Shown: positions 1 through 8,220 of the stretch, one piece after another
How the letters are laid out: every line of letters begins with the position of its first letter
Position numbering within the stretch: position 1 is the stretch's first letter
Assembly: GCA_944326245.1 (NCBI GenBank)
Contig: CALVDF010000009.1
Coordinates: 16,014 to 80,013 of the forward strand
DNA length: 64,000 nt
Direction: 5' to 3'
DNA from: an uncultured Bacteroidales bacterium
GTDB taxonomy: Bacteria; Bacteroidota; Bacteroidia; Bacteroidales; UBA932
Program-made: the position numbers and the translations under genes
The notes under the pieces: model-generated
What the model was told of the DNA's origin: nothing
What the model saw: the letters and a program-made list of their open reading frames with translations, nothing else
Database searches by the model: none

Positions 1-498
1 CCAGAAATCCATGAATCCGCTGAAGGTGTACCGGCCCCCGCCGAAATGCAGGGTCCATGTGGCCGTCAACTGGAAATTGTGCGGAGAGACATTCCCGACG
101 ATATACTTGTACAGGACCTGTATCCCGAATACTTTCGAGAAGTCCTCACTGTTCCAGTTATATGCCGCACCTCCCAGGAAGGCATGGTTGATGAAGTTCA
201 GTCCTCCGTCATATTCCACATGGATTGCCACCGGAGCCTTCCAGAATCTGAGCTGGCGGCTTATTTCCCAATACGCTCCCGTTATCCCTTCTTCTCCGTA
301 GTCCATGTCTATGAAGAAAAATGTGCTGCCGTACTTGTCGGCCTTGAACATTTCCACTGTAGTGGTTACCCTTGAACGGTCCCCCAGTGATTTATAGAAA
401 TCCCTTCCGAAATCATAATGTACCTGCAGATTTACCTGCCCGAGGGCAAATATCGGAAAGATGCAGCCTAGAAGGACAGAGAATATTGTTTTTTTCAT
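1..498 (-). CDS. DUF5020 family outer-membrane-type protein (3' end outside window)
   Basis: The reading frame starts at the ATG at 498 and runs off the left edge, so about 166 residues are visible. It opens with a Sec signal peptide (MKKTIFSVLLGCIFPIFALG) followed by the pattern of the Bacteroidota DUF5020 family: QVNLQVHYDFGRDFY, then a KADKYGSTFFFIDMDYG stretch and alternating aromatic beta-strand segments (YWEISRQLRFWK). The family is thought to form a small beta-barrel related to nucleoside channels; substrate is unknown. A TAAATTTG -7 box lies 23 bp upstream. It is divergent from the vitamin B6 operon, which may or may not be functionally meaningful. Family call is from memory of the motif pattern. 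Confidence 0.8.
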   Translation of the reverse strand, partial: MKKTIFSVLLGCIFPIFALGQVNLQVHYDFGRDFYKSLGDRSRVTTTVEMFKADKYGSTFFFIDMDYGEEGITGAYWEISRQLRFWKAPVAIHVEYDGGLNFINHAFLGGAAYNWNSEDFSKVFGIQVLYKYIVGNVSPHNFQLTATWTLHFGGGRYTFSGFMDFW

Positions 499-521
499 AG
501 TCGTTTTTGAATGGCTCCCTG

Positions 522-529
522 CAAATTTA
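522..529 (-). promoter_or_regulatory. -7 box for the DUF5020 gene
   Basis: TAAATTTG on the minus strand matches the Bacteroidota -7 consensus TAnnTTTG and ends 23 bp before the ATG at 498. Confidence 0.6.
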
Positions 530-656
530 AAACAATTTCCCGTATTTCCCCGTCCTTCCCCCTATCTTTTATACAAACTCCCGTATTCCTTGTCAAAACG
601 GGAACAACGTTTCCGCGTGTCTGTTTTTTTACTTTCCTTTGTGATGCAAACGGAAA

Positions 657-1784
657 ATGCATACAAGAGTGGAAGACCATCAAAGAAATACTGACAGGAA
701 TACCGTTCTGACAATTACGGGCTCGGACAGCACCGGAGGTTCTGGTGTACAGGCCGACATCAAGACCATATCCGCCCTCGGGGGATATGCCGTGTCCGTC
801 ATAACGTCCATCACCGTACAGAACACTATCGGCATACAGGATTTCTACGACATCCCGCCCGAAGTGATTGCCGGGCAGATCGAGGCCATCGTCAACGACG
901 TGCAGCCGCGTGTCGTCAAAATCGGTATGATACGCAGCGCGGCAGCCGTAGCCGGCATCACGGAATCGCTGAAGAAGTACCCTTCGTATGTGATCTACGA
1001 CCCGGTCATAGTCTCCAGCTGCGGTGAGAAACTGATGTCCGACGACACTGTCGCCACCATCAGGCAGTCCCTCCTGCCCCTGTGCTCACTGGTCACAGTC
1101 AGGAATACCAGCGCCGGCTACCTTACAGGCACCCATCCCGATTCCTCTGCCGACATGACCGGGACAGCAAAGGAAATCATGAAGTACGGCTGCGGGGCAG
1201 TGCTTCTGCAGCAGGCAGGTTCCATGGCCGGATCTTCCATGGACATCCTCGTCCGCAAGGGGGTCCCAGCATGCAAATATGTATCCATGCCCGATACTGA
1301 CATACTCTACGGGCGGCACGGCGTCAGCAGCAGCATATCCTCGGCCATAGCCACATTCCTGTGCCAGGGACACGACCTGGCGGATGCGGTGGACAAGGCG
1401 TACGGCTACGTCAATCAGGCTCTGGCGGCACATGCGGATCTGGTCGGAAGGGCCAGCGAACTGTACAATGAGTTTGTCAATGAGGTGGCGGGGCATTTCA
1501 GTTCCAACAGCGACGTGCACTTCTACGCGGATGCGCTCAATGTCAGCAGCAGATATCTGGCGCAGGTCACAAAAAGGATCGCGGGCAAAGCTCCCAAGAC
1601 CATCATCGACGAATATCTGTGCAATGAGGCGAAGCGGCAGCTGCTCTCCTCCGACAGGACGGTGCAGGAAACGGCGTACGGGCTCGGATTCAATTCCCAG
1701 GCCCATTTCTCGAAGTTTTTCAGGAAGATGACCGGCATAACCCCGAGCGAATACAGAAAGATAAAACGCAACAATATAATATAA
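657..1784 (+). CDS. ThiD-like (pseudo)kinase domain fused to AraC-type DNA-binding domain; likely regulator of pdxST
   Basis: Residues about 16-260 are a phosphomethylpyrimidine/pyridoxine kinase fold: [16 protein letters not shown] (22-37) and KIGMI (88-92) match the substrate pocket. Residues about 268-370 are an AraC-type double helix-turn-helix ending [18 protein letters not shown]. The catalytic signatures are degraded: the HGTGC anion hole is HGVSS (221-225), the Mg-binding NxxE is NTSA (150-153), and the usual lysine of the KGGH segment is Q. I therefore infer a ligand sensor rather than an enzyme. It is 11 bp upstream of pdxS and co-directional, so a B6 or pyrimidine ligand controlling pdxST is the natural reading. 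The start at 657 is the only ATG that precedes the kinase fold in frame. Confidence 0.85.
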   Translation: MHTRVEDHQRNTDRNTVLTITGSDSTGGSGVQADIKTISALGGYAVSVITSITVQNTIGIQDFYDIPPEVIAGQIEAIVNDVQPRVVKIGMIRSAAAVAGITESLKKYPSYVIYDPVIVSSCGEKLMSDDTVATIRQSLLPLCSLVTVRNTSAGYLTGTHPDSSADMTGTAKEIMKYGCGAVLLQQAGSMAGSSMDILVRKGVPACKYVSMPDTDILYGRHGVSSSISSAIATFLCQGHDLADAVDKAYGYVNQALAAHADLVGRASELYNEFVNEVAGHFSSNSDVHFYADALNVSSRYLAQVTKRIAGKAPKTIIDEYLCNEAKRQLLSSDRTVQETAYGLGFNSQAHFSKFFRKMTGITPSEYRKIKRNNII

Positions 1785-1795
1785 CACACATAATC

Positions 1796-2671
1796 ATGAA
1801 CAAGGAAAGACAGACTTTGAACAGGAACCTCGCCCAGATGCTCAAGGGCGGAGTGATAATGGATGTAACGACACCCGAACAGGCCAGGATAGCGGAGGAT
1901 GCAGGAGCATGCGCCGTAATGGCCCTGGAGCGGATCCCCGCGGACATACGTGCCGCAGGCGGAGTCTCACGCATGAGCGACCCCAAGCTCATAAAGCAGA
2001 TTCAGAACGCCGTTTCCATACCGGTAATGGCAAAATGCCGCATCGGACATTTCGCCGAAGCCCAGATCCTCCAGGCCCTGGATATCGATTACATCGATGA
2101 GAGCGAGGTCCTCTCCCCTGCCGACGACCTGTACCATATCGACAAGAACGAATTCGATGTTCCCTTTGTCTGCGGTGCCAAAAACCTGGGCGAAGCCCTC
2201 AGGCGCATATCCGAGGGAGCTACCATGATCAGGACCAAGGGCGAGCCCGGCACCGGAGACGTCATCCAGGCTGTAAGGCACATGCGCCTCATCCAGAAAG
2301 AGATCCGCATGCTTGTGGCCATGCGCGAGGACGAACTTTACGACTCTGCAAAACAGCTTCAGGTGCCTTATGAACTGGTATGCTACGTGCATGAAAACGG
2401 CAAGCTGCCTGTCGTCAACTTCGCTGCGGGAGGCATTGCCACGCCGGCAGACGCTTCGCTGATGATGCAGCTGGGAGCCGAAGGAGTATTCGTGGGATCC
2501 GGCATATTCAAGAGCGGAAATCCGGTAAAGCGCGCCACAGCTATAGTAAAGGCCGTCACGAACTACAACGACCCTGACATGCTGGCTGCCCTGTCGGAGG
2601 ATCTCGGAGAGGCAATGGTAGGTATCAACGAGCAGGAAATCACCCTGCTGATGGCCGAGCGCGGCAAATGA
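1796..2671 (+). CDS. pdxS: Pyridoxal 5'-phosphate synthase lyase subunit PdxS
   Basis: This 291-residue TIM-barrel protein makes pyridoxal phosphate from ribose 5-phosphate, glyceraldehyde 3-phosphate and ammonia delivered by PdxT. Visible family signatures are [20 protein letters not shown] at the N-terminus, [18 protein letters not shown] (43-60), the active-site lysine in [10 protein letters not shown] (K80), and [10 protein letters not shown] followed by [20 protein letters not shown] and VFVGSGIF. The length is normal. It follows the ThiD-AraC gene by 11 bp and its TGA overlaps an ATG at 2668, so the three genes are surely one transcript. Function is essentially certain from conservation. 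Confidence 0.98.
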   Translation: MNKERQTLNRNLAQMLKGGVIMDVTTPEQARIAEDAGACAVMALERIPADIRAAGGVSRMSDPKLIKQIQNAVSIPVMAKCRIGHFAEAQILQALDIDYIDESEVLSPADDLYHIDKNEFDVPFVCGAKNLGEALRRISEGATMIRTKGEPGTGDVIQAVRHMRLIQKEIRMLVAMREDELYDSAKQLQVPYELVCYVHENGKLPVVNFAAGGIATPADASLMMQLGAEGVFVGSGIFKSGNPVKRATAIVKAVTNYNDPDMLAALSEDLGEAMVGINEQEITLLMAERGK

Positions 2672-2691
2672 CAAGAGCTGAAGGACAGAAG

Positions 2692-3267
2692 ATGAAAATT
2701 GCAGTACTGGCACTTCAGGGAGCATTCCTCGAGCATGAACAGATGCTGTGCAGGCTCGGTGCCGACACATTTGAAATAAGGAAGGCGGAAGACTGGGAGA
2801 AGCCCAAGGACGGACTCATCATCCCCGGCGGGGAAAGCACCACCCAGGCAAAGCTGCTGAGGGAGCTGGGACTCATGGAACCGGTCAGGGAGGCCATTAT
2901 CGGCGGCCTCCCTGTCTGGGGAACATGCGCCGGGCTGATACTCCTCGCTGACCATGTGGTCAACGGTGTCCCTTCAGGCAGTCTGGGCACGATGTCGATA
3001 GACGTCTGCCGCAACGCCTACGGCAGGCAGTCAGGCAGCTTCTTCACCACAGGTACAATTGAAGGCATAGGAGACGGTATCCCCATGACATTCATCCGGG
3101 CTCCCTACATAAGCAGAGTGAGGGGCAATGCCCGCATTCTCGCCGAATGCGGCGGACACATCGTGGCTGCCATACAGGACCACCAGTTCGTCACCTCCTT
3201 CCACCCCGAACTCAACGACGACCCGCGCGTACACGCCTACTTCCTCCGCCTCGCCCGCCGGCACTGA
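2692..3267 (+). CDS. pdxT: Pyridoxal 5'-phosphate synthase glutaminase subunit PdxT
   Basis: A class I glutamine amidotransferase of 191 residues that hydrolyses glutamine and channels ammonia to PdxS. Motifs: KIAVLALQGAFLEHEQ, the IPGGEST loop (44-50), the nucleophile Cys in WGTCAGL (about C79) and the catalytic His/Glu pair in SFHPEL near the C-terminus. An earlier in-frame ATG at 2668 overlaps the pdxS stop, but the family starts at the MKIAVL methionine at 2692, which is preceded by an AGGACAG Shine-Dalgarno-like sequence, so I chose 2692. It ends 90 bp before the convergent ade gene. Confidence 0.97.
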   Translation: MKIAVLALQGAFLEHEQMLCRLGADTFEIRKAEDWEKPKDGLIIPGGESTTQAKLLRELGLMEPVREAIIGGLPVWGTCAGLILLADHVVNGVPSGSLGTMSIDVCRNAYGRQSGSFFTTGTIEGIGDGIPMTFIRAPYISRVRGNARILAECGGHIVAAIQDHQFVTSFHPELNDDPRVHAYFLRLARRH

Positions 3268-3357
3268 CCGGCGGCTGGGCTATGAACGCCGGTTGCACTG
3301 TGACCATCCGGCTACGCTCTGAGCACCGGCTGTAATGCCGTATTGGCATCCCTATTT

Positions 3358-5031
3358 TCAGTCCTGCCTTGACAGCACTTCCGTGAAGCCGAAGGCATCG
3401 ACGTCCACCAGACCCTTGTCGGTGAGCTTCAGTGACGGGATCACCGGCAGGGCCATGAATGACAGGGTGATGAAAGGAGCACGGAACCGGCATCCCAGCT
3501 GCTTGGCCCTGCGGTCAAGTTCCCGGTATCTTGCAGATATTTCACCGGCGGTCCTGTCCGACATGATCCCGGCTATGGGCAGAGGCAGGATATCCACTCC
3601 TGAGCTGTCCGAGACCGCGATGCCTCCCTTTGCATCCACTATGGCGTTGATGGCCCTGACAATCTCGGCATCAGAACTGCCTGTTGCCACGATGTTGTGG
3701 CTGTCGTGCGCCACGGAGGAAGCTATTGCACCATTTTCCAGGGAGAAGCCCCTGATATAGCCCACCTGCGGTTCTTTGCGGCCGTAGCGGTTGTATACCA
3801 CTATCTTCTGGGCCTGCCGTTCTTGGAGTTCCCTGACAGGTATTTCCTCCTTGCCGGTAAGCAGCTCTCCGTCGTACGCAACTATTGCCTTGACCTTCGT
3901 GCTTTCGGGTGACGGGAGGTCCGTCCCTGGAAGAGTCAAGGCGATATCCCCTTCACTGATCCTGCCGGCCTTGAAGCGGTTTGGAGTTTCTGCATGCGGT
4001 TCCTGAAGCATCAGTCCCGATTCCACAAGTCCGCCTCCTGCCGCATCGTAGACGACGTGCCCGTCCATAACTGTCTGCCGGACATTGAAATCCTTAAGAT
4101 TGTCCACAGCGATGAATGTGGCTCTGTCCCCTGTCTGCATCAGCCCCGACCCTGTGCGGTAGTGCAGGACAGGATTGACCGCTGCCGCCTTAAGCATGTC
4201 CCAGACCGGGATGCCCATGGCAATGCCGTGCCTTACCAGAGTATCGATATGCCCTGCCACAAGGTCGTCCGGGTGCCTGTCGTCCGAGCAGAGCATCGTC
4301 ATCTCCGGTGCTTCGGAAACGATCTTGGCAAGAGCACCGAAATTCCGTGCAGCACTCCCCTCCCTGACGATTACCTTCATCCCCAGAGCAATGCGCTGGC
4401 GTGCCTCTTCCAGGGTGGTGCATTCGTGGTCGGTCGAGATACCGGCCGAGACATATTTTGCCAGATCCTCCCCCAGCAGCCCGGGAGCATGGCCGTCCAC
4501 AGGCTTCCCTGCCTCCTTTGCCGCAGCTATCTTGCCCGTCACTTCGGCATCCCTCCCGATGACACCGGGATAGTTCATCATCTCCGACAGGTAGGATATG
4601 TCGTCCCGCCTTATCAGCTCAGCCGTCTCTGCCGCACCTATCTCGGCCCCTGCGCTCTCCAGATGAGACGAAGGCACACATGACGGAAGTCCCCAGCAGA
4701 CATTGAACCTGGTACACCTGGCATTGCGTACCATGAAATCCAGGCCTTCCCTGCCGAGGACATTGACTATCTCGTGCGGGTCGCTGACAGCACCCACCAC
4801 TCCGTGGGTCACCGCCACCTTCGCGAAATTGACCGGAGTCATCATCGAACTCTCGATATGCACATGCGCATCCGTCAGGCCCGGAAGATAATGCAACGCC
4901 CCCTCCGGAAGCCCGGCAGAATCCCGGAATTCCACTATGTCCACGATTATGCCGTCCCTGCATATGATTGTCCCTGGATACGTCCGCTTGCCTGCGATAT
5001 CCACTATATGTCCTGTAAACGATGTCTCCAT
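3358..5031 (-). CDS. ade: Adenine deaminase
   Basis: A 557-residue amidohydrolase that deaminates adenine to hypoxanthine for purine salvage. Metal ligands are visible in GLTDAHVHIESSMMTP (the HxH pair), followed by AVTHGVVGAVSDPHEIVNV, the SCVPSS segment, DGHAPG and the MLCSDDRHPDDL segment; the C-terminal domain carries SSVAHDSHNIVATG and the family ending. The open frame extends 50 codons further upstream to 5181, but the family begins at METSFTGHIVD, so I place the start at 5031. Cytoplasmic. It is convergent with pdxT and follows the M56 gene in the same direction with 127 bp between them. Confidence 0.95.
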   Translation of the reverse strand: METSFTGHIVDIAGKRTYPGTIICRDGIIVDIVEFRDSAGLPEGALHYLPGLTDAHVHIESSMMTPVNFAKVAVTHGVVGAVSDPHEIVNVLGREGLDFMVRNARCTRFNVCWGLPSCVPSSHLESAGAEIGAAETAELIRRDDISYLSEMMNYPGVIGRDAEVTGKIAAAKEAGKPVDGHAPGLLGEDLAKYVSAGISTDHECTTLEEARQRIALGMKVIVREGSAARNFGALAKIVSEAPEMTMLCSDDRHPDDLVAGHIDTLVRHGIAMGIPVWDMLKAAAVNPVLHYRTGSGLMQTGDRATFIAVDNLKDFNVRQTVMDGHVVYDAAGGGLVESGLMLQEPHAETPNRFKAGRISEGDIALTLPGTDLPSPESTKVKAIVAYDGELLTGKEEIPVRELQERQAQKIVVYNRYGRKEPQVGYIRGFSLENGAIASSVAHDSHNIVATGSSDAEIVRAINAIVDAKGGIAVSDSSGVDILPLPIAGIMSDRTAGEISARYRELDRRAKQLGCRFRAPFITLSFMALPVIPSLKLTDKGLVDVDAFGFTEVLSRQD

Positions 5032-5158
5032 AAAACCGAGTTTCCATACAAAAATAGTGAATTCCCCTCTTTCCGTAAAACGCCCGTACTCCATTCCGGC
5101 ATCAGGGGATGCCATTAAGATATCATTTTTATCGCAGTCTGGTTTCCTGCTGTTGCGG

Positions 5159-6493
5159 CTACTCGGAGATTGCAAAGACAACCGGAAGCATTACGCTCAC
5201 ATCGACATTCCTGCCGTCTACCTTTCCTGGAGTCCAGTCCGGAGACAGTGCCAATATCCTCCTGACTTCTTCTGACAACATTTCATCAGGGCTTTTGACT
5301 ATCTCCGTGTCGGCCAGCTTGCCTTCGGAAGTTATGGTAAACTTCACCACAACCCTTCCTCCGATCTTTTCATTGCGGGCCTTTTCCGGATATTTCATCT
5401 GGTTCATCATCCAGACCGTAAACGACGACATATCTCCGCCCTGGAAGCGAGGTTTCACATCTGCCTCGGCATAACTGCATGTCTTGCCGTCCGGGGCATT
5501 GTCAGAAGAAGCCGGTACGGCTGTTTGGATTGTAGAAGATGTTTGTGTAACTTTGTCCGCTGCCGATGAATTCATGGCGCTGAACGAGACTATCAGCATG
5601 GCTGATACGGGGAGTGCCAGCAATGACTTGATTACGGCACCCGGTTTCGGATTTTTTTCCATCATAGTGATACGTTTTTTAAGATTACTGTGATTCAGGC
5701 TGTTGGCTACAGAGTGGAATCGTTGACCGACAGCCTTTTTTATTAATAGAAGCTGATATTCGTAGATGTTCGTGCCGCATTCGAGCACATGCCTGTCAGC
5801 AATGTACTCATGGACCTGTGCCAGCGAGGACTTGGTGAGCCAGGCACAGGGATTGAACCACTGAAGGACAGTAAACACTTCCGCTGCTGCCAGGTCATAG
5901 GAATGTCCCCTGGAAATGTGAGCAAGTTCGTGCAGCACGATGTCCCTGAATGCCGCAGACTCTGCATCCTTCCGGTTCATGACTACATATCCGAAAATAC
6001 TGAACGGGGATACATCCTCTTCCGTCAGCAGCAGCCTGGCCCTCTGTACGCTCCCGGGACGCATGCCGATCCTGCCGCACAGTGTCCTGAACTCATCGGC
6101 ATACCTGCCTTCCGCCGGCGTGCATCTCCTGATGATTTTCCTGATTTTCAGATGTCCCCAAACATACATGGCGGCTGTTGCCGCTGCACCTGCAATATAT
6201 ACTGCCGCAAAAATCATGGCGTAAGGAATGGCCCCACCCTGTCCCTCCGGCTTCTCACCCGTCACTGTTACATCGGGCAGCACCAGTGTCCTCACCTGCT
6301 CCGCAATCCCTCTCCCGGTTTCACCCACATCTATCACGGCCAGAGGCAGCACCAGAGACAGAATCATCGAAGCCAGCCACATGAACCTGACGTAACCGTG
6401 CAGGCTCTCCCCCTCCATGAGCATCTTCATGAACACATACAGGACAACCGTAACAGTCGCACTTTTAAGGATATATGCCATCAACCATTCCAT
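5159..6493 (-). CDS. M56 (BlaR1/MecR1-like) membrane metallopeptidase with C-terminal TonB domain
   Basis: A 444-residue inner-membrane protein. Several N-terminal membrane segments (about 1-55 and 88-112) precede the cytosolic zinc protease loop with HELAH at 198-202 and the downstream glutamate segment QVHEYIADRHVLE. A further membrane segment around 290 leads to a periplasmic TonB C-terminal domain (about 355-444; RFQGGDMSSF...YPEKARNEKIGGRVVVKF). In Bacteroidota this fusion replaces the penicillin-sensor domain of classical BlaR1. It lies 16 bp downstream of a BlaI-type repressor, so it probably inactivates that repressor when an envelope signal is sensed. The signal is unknown; no beta-lactamase gene is adjacent. 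Confidence 0.9.
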   Translation of the reverse strand: MEWLMAYILKSATVTVVLYVFMKMLMEGESLHGYVRFMWLASMILSLVLPLAVIDVGETGRGIAEQVRTLVLPDVTVTGEKPEGQGGAIPYAMIFAAVYIAGAAATAAMYVWGHLKIRKIIRRCTPAEGRYADEFRTLCGRIGMRPGSVQRARLLLTEEDVSPFSIFGYVVMNRKDAESAAFRDIVLHELAHISRGHSYDLAAAEVFTVLQWFNPCAWLTKSSLAQVHEYIADRHVLECGTNIYEYQLLLIKKAVGQRFHSVANSLNHSNLKKRITMMEKNPKPGAVIKSLLALPVSAMLIVSFSAMNSSAADKVTQTSSTIQTAVPASSDNAPDGKTCSYAEADVKPRFQGGDMSSFTVWMMNQMKYPEKARNEKIGGRVVVKFTITSEGKLADTEIVKSPDEMLSEEVRRILALSPDWTPGKVDGRNVDVSVMLPVVFAISE

Positions 6494-6509
6494 CGTTTCC
6501 GTTATTTTG

Positions 6510-6932
6510 TCATTTCCGGTTATTTCTGATCATTTCCAGGAGTTCCTGTATTTCTTCTTCGGAAAGTTCCTCATTCTTCACCAGAGTGGACACCGCCGAA
6601 AAGACGGACGAACCGAAATACTTCCCGATCACGTTTTTCAGGGAATTCTCACTGAACGCCTCCCTGTCCATGAGCGCGTAGTACCTGTAGGACTTGCCGA
6701 ACGCAGTGTGTCCGACCAGACCCTTGTCCTCCAGAATCCGCACCATCGTGGAAAGAGTATTGAAATGCGGCCTGGGCTCCTCGTACAGCTCCTGCAACTC
6801 CCTGACGAACATCGGACCGTGTTCCCAGAACAGTTCCATAATCTCCTCCTCTTTCGGAGTCAGTTTCGTATTGCCTGATTTTGTATGATTTGTAATATTT
6901 GTATTGTCTGACTTCATATTGTTTGTTTTCAT
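6510..6932 (-). CDS. BlaI/MecI/CopY family transcriptional repressor
   Basis: A 140-residue winged-helix repressor. The family core is LTPKEEEIMELFWEHGPMFV, then the recognition region TLSTMVRILEDKGLVGH and a Y-rich segment FGKSYRYYAL, followed by a C-terminal dimerisation helix bundle. The N-terminal 25 residues are low-complexity Asn/Thr-rich repeats (NMKSDNTNITNHTKSGNTK). It is the first gene of a two-gene operon with the M56 peptidase (16 bp apart). Three overlapping dyads in its own promoter (7049-7086) suggest autoregulation with release after M56-mediated cleavage, as in the bla/mec systems. Confidence 0.92.
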   Translation of the reverse strand: MKTNNMKSDNTNITNHTKSGNTKLTPKEEEIMELFWEHGPMFVRELQELYEEPRPHFNTLSTMVRILEDKGLVGHTAFGKSYRYYALMDREAFSENSLKNVIGKYFGSSVFSAVSTLVKNEELSEEEIQELLEMIRNNRK

Positions 6933-7041
6933 ATTACCTGTTTATAATACGTGTTATAATACGTGTTTCATATTGCCTGTTTCATGTCAAGTCTATATGA
7001 TGTTAAGCCTGTATACTAGTGGAATGTCCATGTTTACGCTG

Positions 7042-7086
7042 CAAATGTAACTAAAAAATTTAGTTGTGCAACTATTTTTTATAGTT
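7042..7086 (-). promoter_or_regulatory. BlaI operon promoter with three overlapping operator dyads
   Basis: On the minus strand TACATTTG (7042-7049) is a -7 box. Abutting it upstream are three dyads: AACTAAA-AAA-TTTAGTT (7049-7065), AGTTG-TG-CAACT (7062-7073) and AACTAT-TTTTT-ATAGTT (7070-7086). The ACTA/TAGT half-sites and their position just upstream of the -7 box fit a repressor operator. The leader to the ATG at 6932 is about 100 nt. Confidence 0.65.
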
Positions 7087-7383
7087 TTTATCGTTTTTTG
7101 CAGTTTCTTCTTCAAAAAGGCCCTTGACAGCACATGATCTCCTCAATAGTTTCCCAAGTCGTCCATAGCGCTGACAACTTTACACTTAAGCCTTCAACAC
7201 TCTAAACCTCAAACACTTTCATTTGTAATAAAACCGGTTAAAAACTGTTGCCCCAACCTTTACGGAAACTGGTCAGCCTCGGCAAAGCAGTCAGCCGAAA
7301 TCGTCCCCACCTTCCAGAGGCACCGATGAGGGGTACCCCTGCAAGGCATACCTGCAGAGCTCATCGGCAGTTTTCCTACTTCC

Positions 7384-7524
7384 GCAGGTGAACCGCAACG
7401 CGGGAAATATGGGCACCTGCAAAACCGGCGAGGAACGCCACCCAAGTAAGAGGCACCTGCAGAGGACACCGCAAGTGTACCCTCTCCGCAGGTGAACCGC
7501 ATCGCGGGAAATATGGGCACCTGC
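7384..7524. repeat. Pair of 37-bp hairpin units (CAGGTG-stem subtype), 104-bp spacing
   Basis: Units at 7384-7420 and 7488-7524 each have arms GCAGGTG and CACCTGC around a core beginning AACCGC and containing GCGGGAAATATGG. The sequence after each unit is also duplicated (AAAACCGGC, then GCCACCCAAGTAAGAGGCACCTG), so the full direct repeat is about 83 bp. A third unit of this subtype is at 56557-56593. Confidence 0.85.
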
Positions 7525-7591
7525 AAAACCGGCAAGGAACGCCACCCAAGTAAGAGGCACCTGAAAGGCACTTGCCGGAGGCACCGGAAGG

Positions 7592-8152
7592 CTAGCTGAG
7601 ATGTATCTTGTGGAGGCTGTAGCCCAGCTTGTAAAGGCGGATGGCGGCCCCTATCCGGAACATGGTCCTCATGCTGCGGGCTATCACATGGAAGGCTTTC
7701 TCGGTCTGTGACTCGACCTGTTCGTGCCGGATCCTGTCCATCGCCATGCGCGCGCAGGAGAACATCACTCCAGCGAGGGCTTTGGCCTCCAGCGAGCCGT
7801 GCCCGTAACCCAGGATGTCTTCCACTATGTGGTCGTCCATGTCGTCGAATCCCCTCTTGCCGTAGAGGGTACGGTATCCGTCCTTGCAATGCTTCTTCCA
7901 GTCCTTGTCCCACCATTCGGCCACTGCCATTCCTATGTACCCGGCCCATCCGAAAGCCACCTCGGGATATTCGTTCATCTGCGGCAGGGCATCCGCCAGA
8001 TACTCCGGAGCGAATTCCTTCCATTTGCCTTCGACGTCATCCGACTGGAGAAGGTCTCCGTCCAACATCCCTGCAGATGTACAGAATCTCAGCATGTCGC
8101 GCAGAAGCCCATGCTCGAATTCATCATAATATTTTATATCGTTGCTGTCCAT
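7592..8152 (-). CDS. Conserved-looking hypothetical protein
   Basis: A 186-residue, helix-rich soluble protein with no signal peptide, starting MDSNDIKYYDEFEHGLL. It contains a Trp/Gly-rich segment GWAGYIGMAVAEWWDKDW and a YGHGSLEAKALAGVMFSCAR stretch; I do not recognise a named domain. Codon use resembles the neighbouring housekeeping genes and the frame is not explained by a gene on the other strand, so I regard it as real. A TACCTTTG -7 box lies only 6 bp upstream of the ATG at 8152, suggesting an almost leaderless transcript. An in-frame ATG at 8161 is also possible. Divergent from the flavoprotein gene at 8221. Confidence 0.7.
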   Translation of the reverse strand: MDSNDIKYYDEFEHGLLRDMLRFCTSAGMLDGDLLQSDDVEGKWKEFAPEYLADALPQMNEYPEVAFGWAGYIGMAVAEWWDKDWKKHCKDGYRTLYGKRGFDDMDDHIVEDILGYGHGSLEAKALAGVMFSCARMAMDRIRHEQVESQTEKAFHVIARSMRTMFRIGAAIRLYKLGYSLHKIHLS

Positions 8153-8189
8153 AATCGGCAAAGGTATGGAAAATTCTTCCGTTATTGGT

Positions 8190-8197
8190 TATATTTG
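8190..8197 (+). promoter_or_regulatory. -7 box for the flavodoxin-like oxidoreductase
   Basis: TATATTTG, 23 bp upstream of the ATG at 8221. Confidence 0.6.
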
Positions 8198-8220
8198 CAT
8201 TCAATTCCAATTCTAGATCT

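Larger units (their letters stand above)
6933..7591. other. Intergenic region with blaI promoter and hairpin repeats
   Basis: Beyond the blaI promoter, 6951-6976 holds a tandem TATAATACGTGT repeat within the leader. 7090-7260 is AT-rich and shows nothing I can name. 7323-7367 is an inverted repeat (CCGATGAG/CTCATCGG) and 7384-7524 holds the paired CAGGTG hairpins described separately. Open frames across this part only read through the repeats and are not convincing genes. Confidence 0.6.

Noticed and set aside
499..656. Possible TPP or other riboswitch ahead of the ThiD-like gene
   Set aside because: No TPP motif (CUGAGA ... ACCUGAU) is present in the short leader.
1086..1787. Long antisense frame over the ThiD-AraC gene
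   Set aside because: It is a shadow of a GC-rich coding region; the plus-strand protein has clear domains.
5159..6932. Beta-lactam resistance operon
   Set aside because: Sensor and repressor types match bla/mec regulators but no beta-lactamase or penicillin-binding protein is adjacent, and the C-terminal sensor domain is TonB-like.
7260..8024. Long minus-strand frame overlapping 7592-8152
   Set aside because: It runs antisense-frame through the repeats and through the hypothetical gene, is Arg/Pro-rich and matches no domain.
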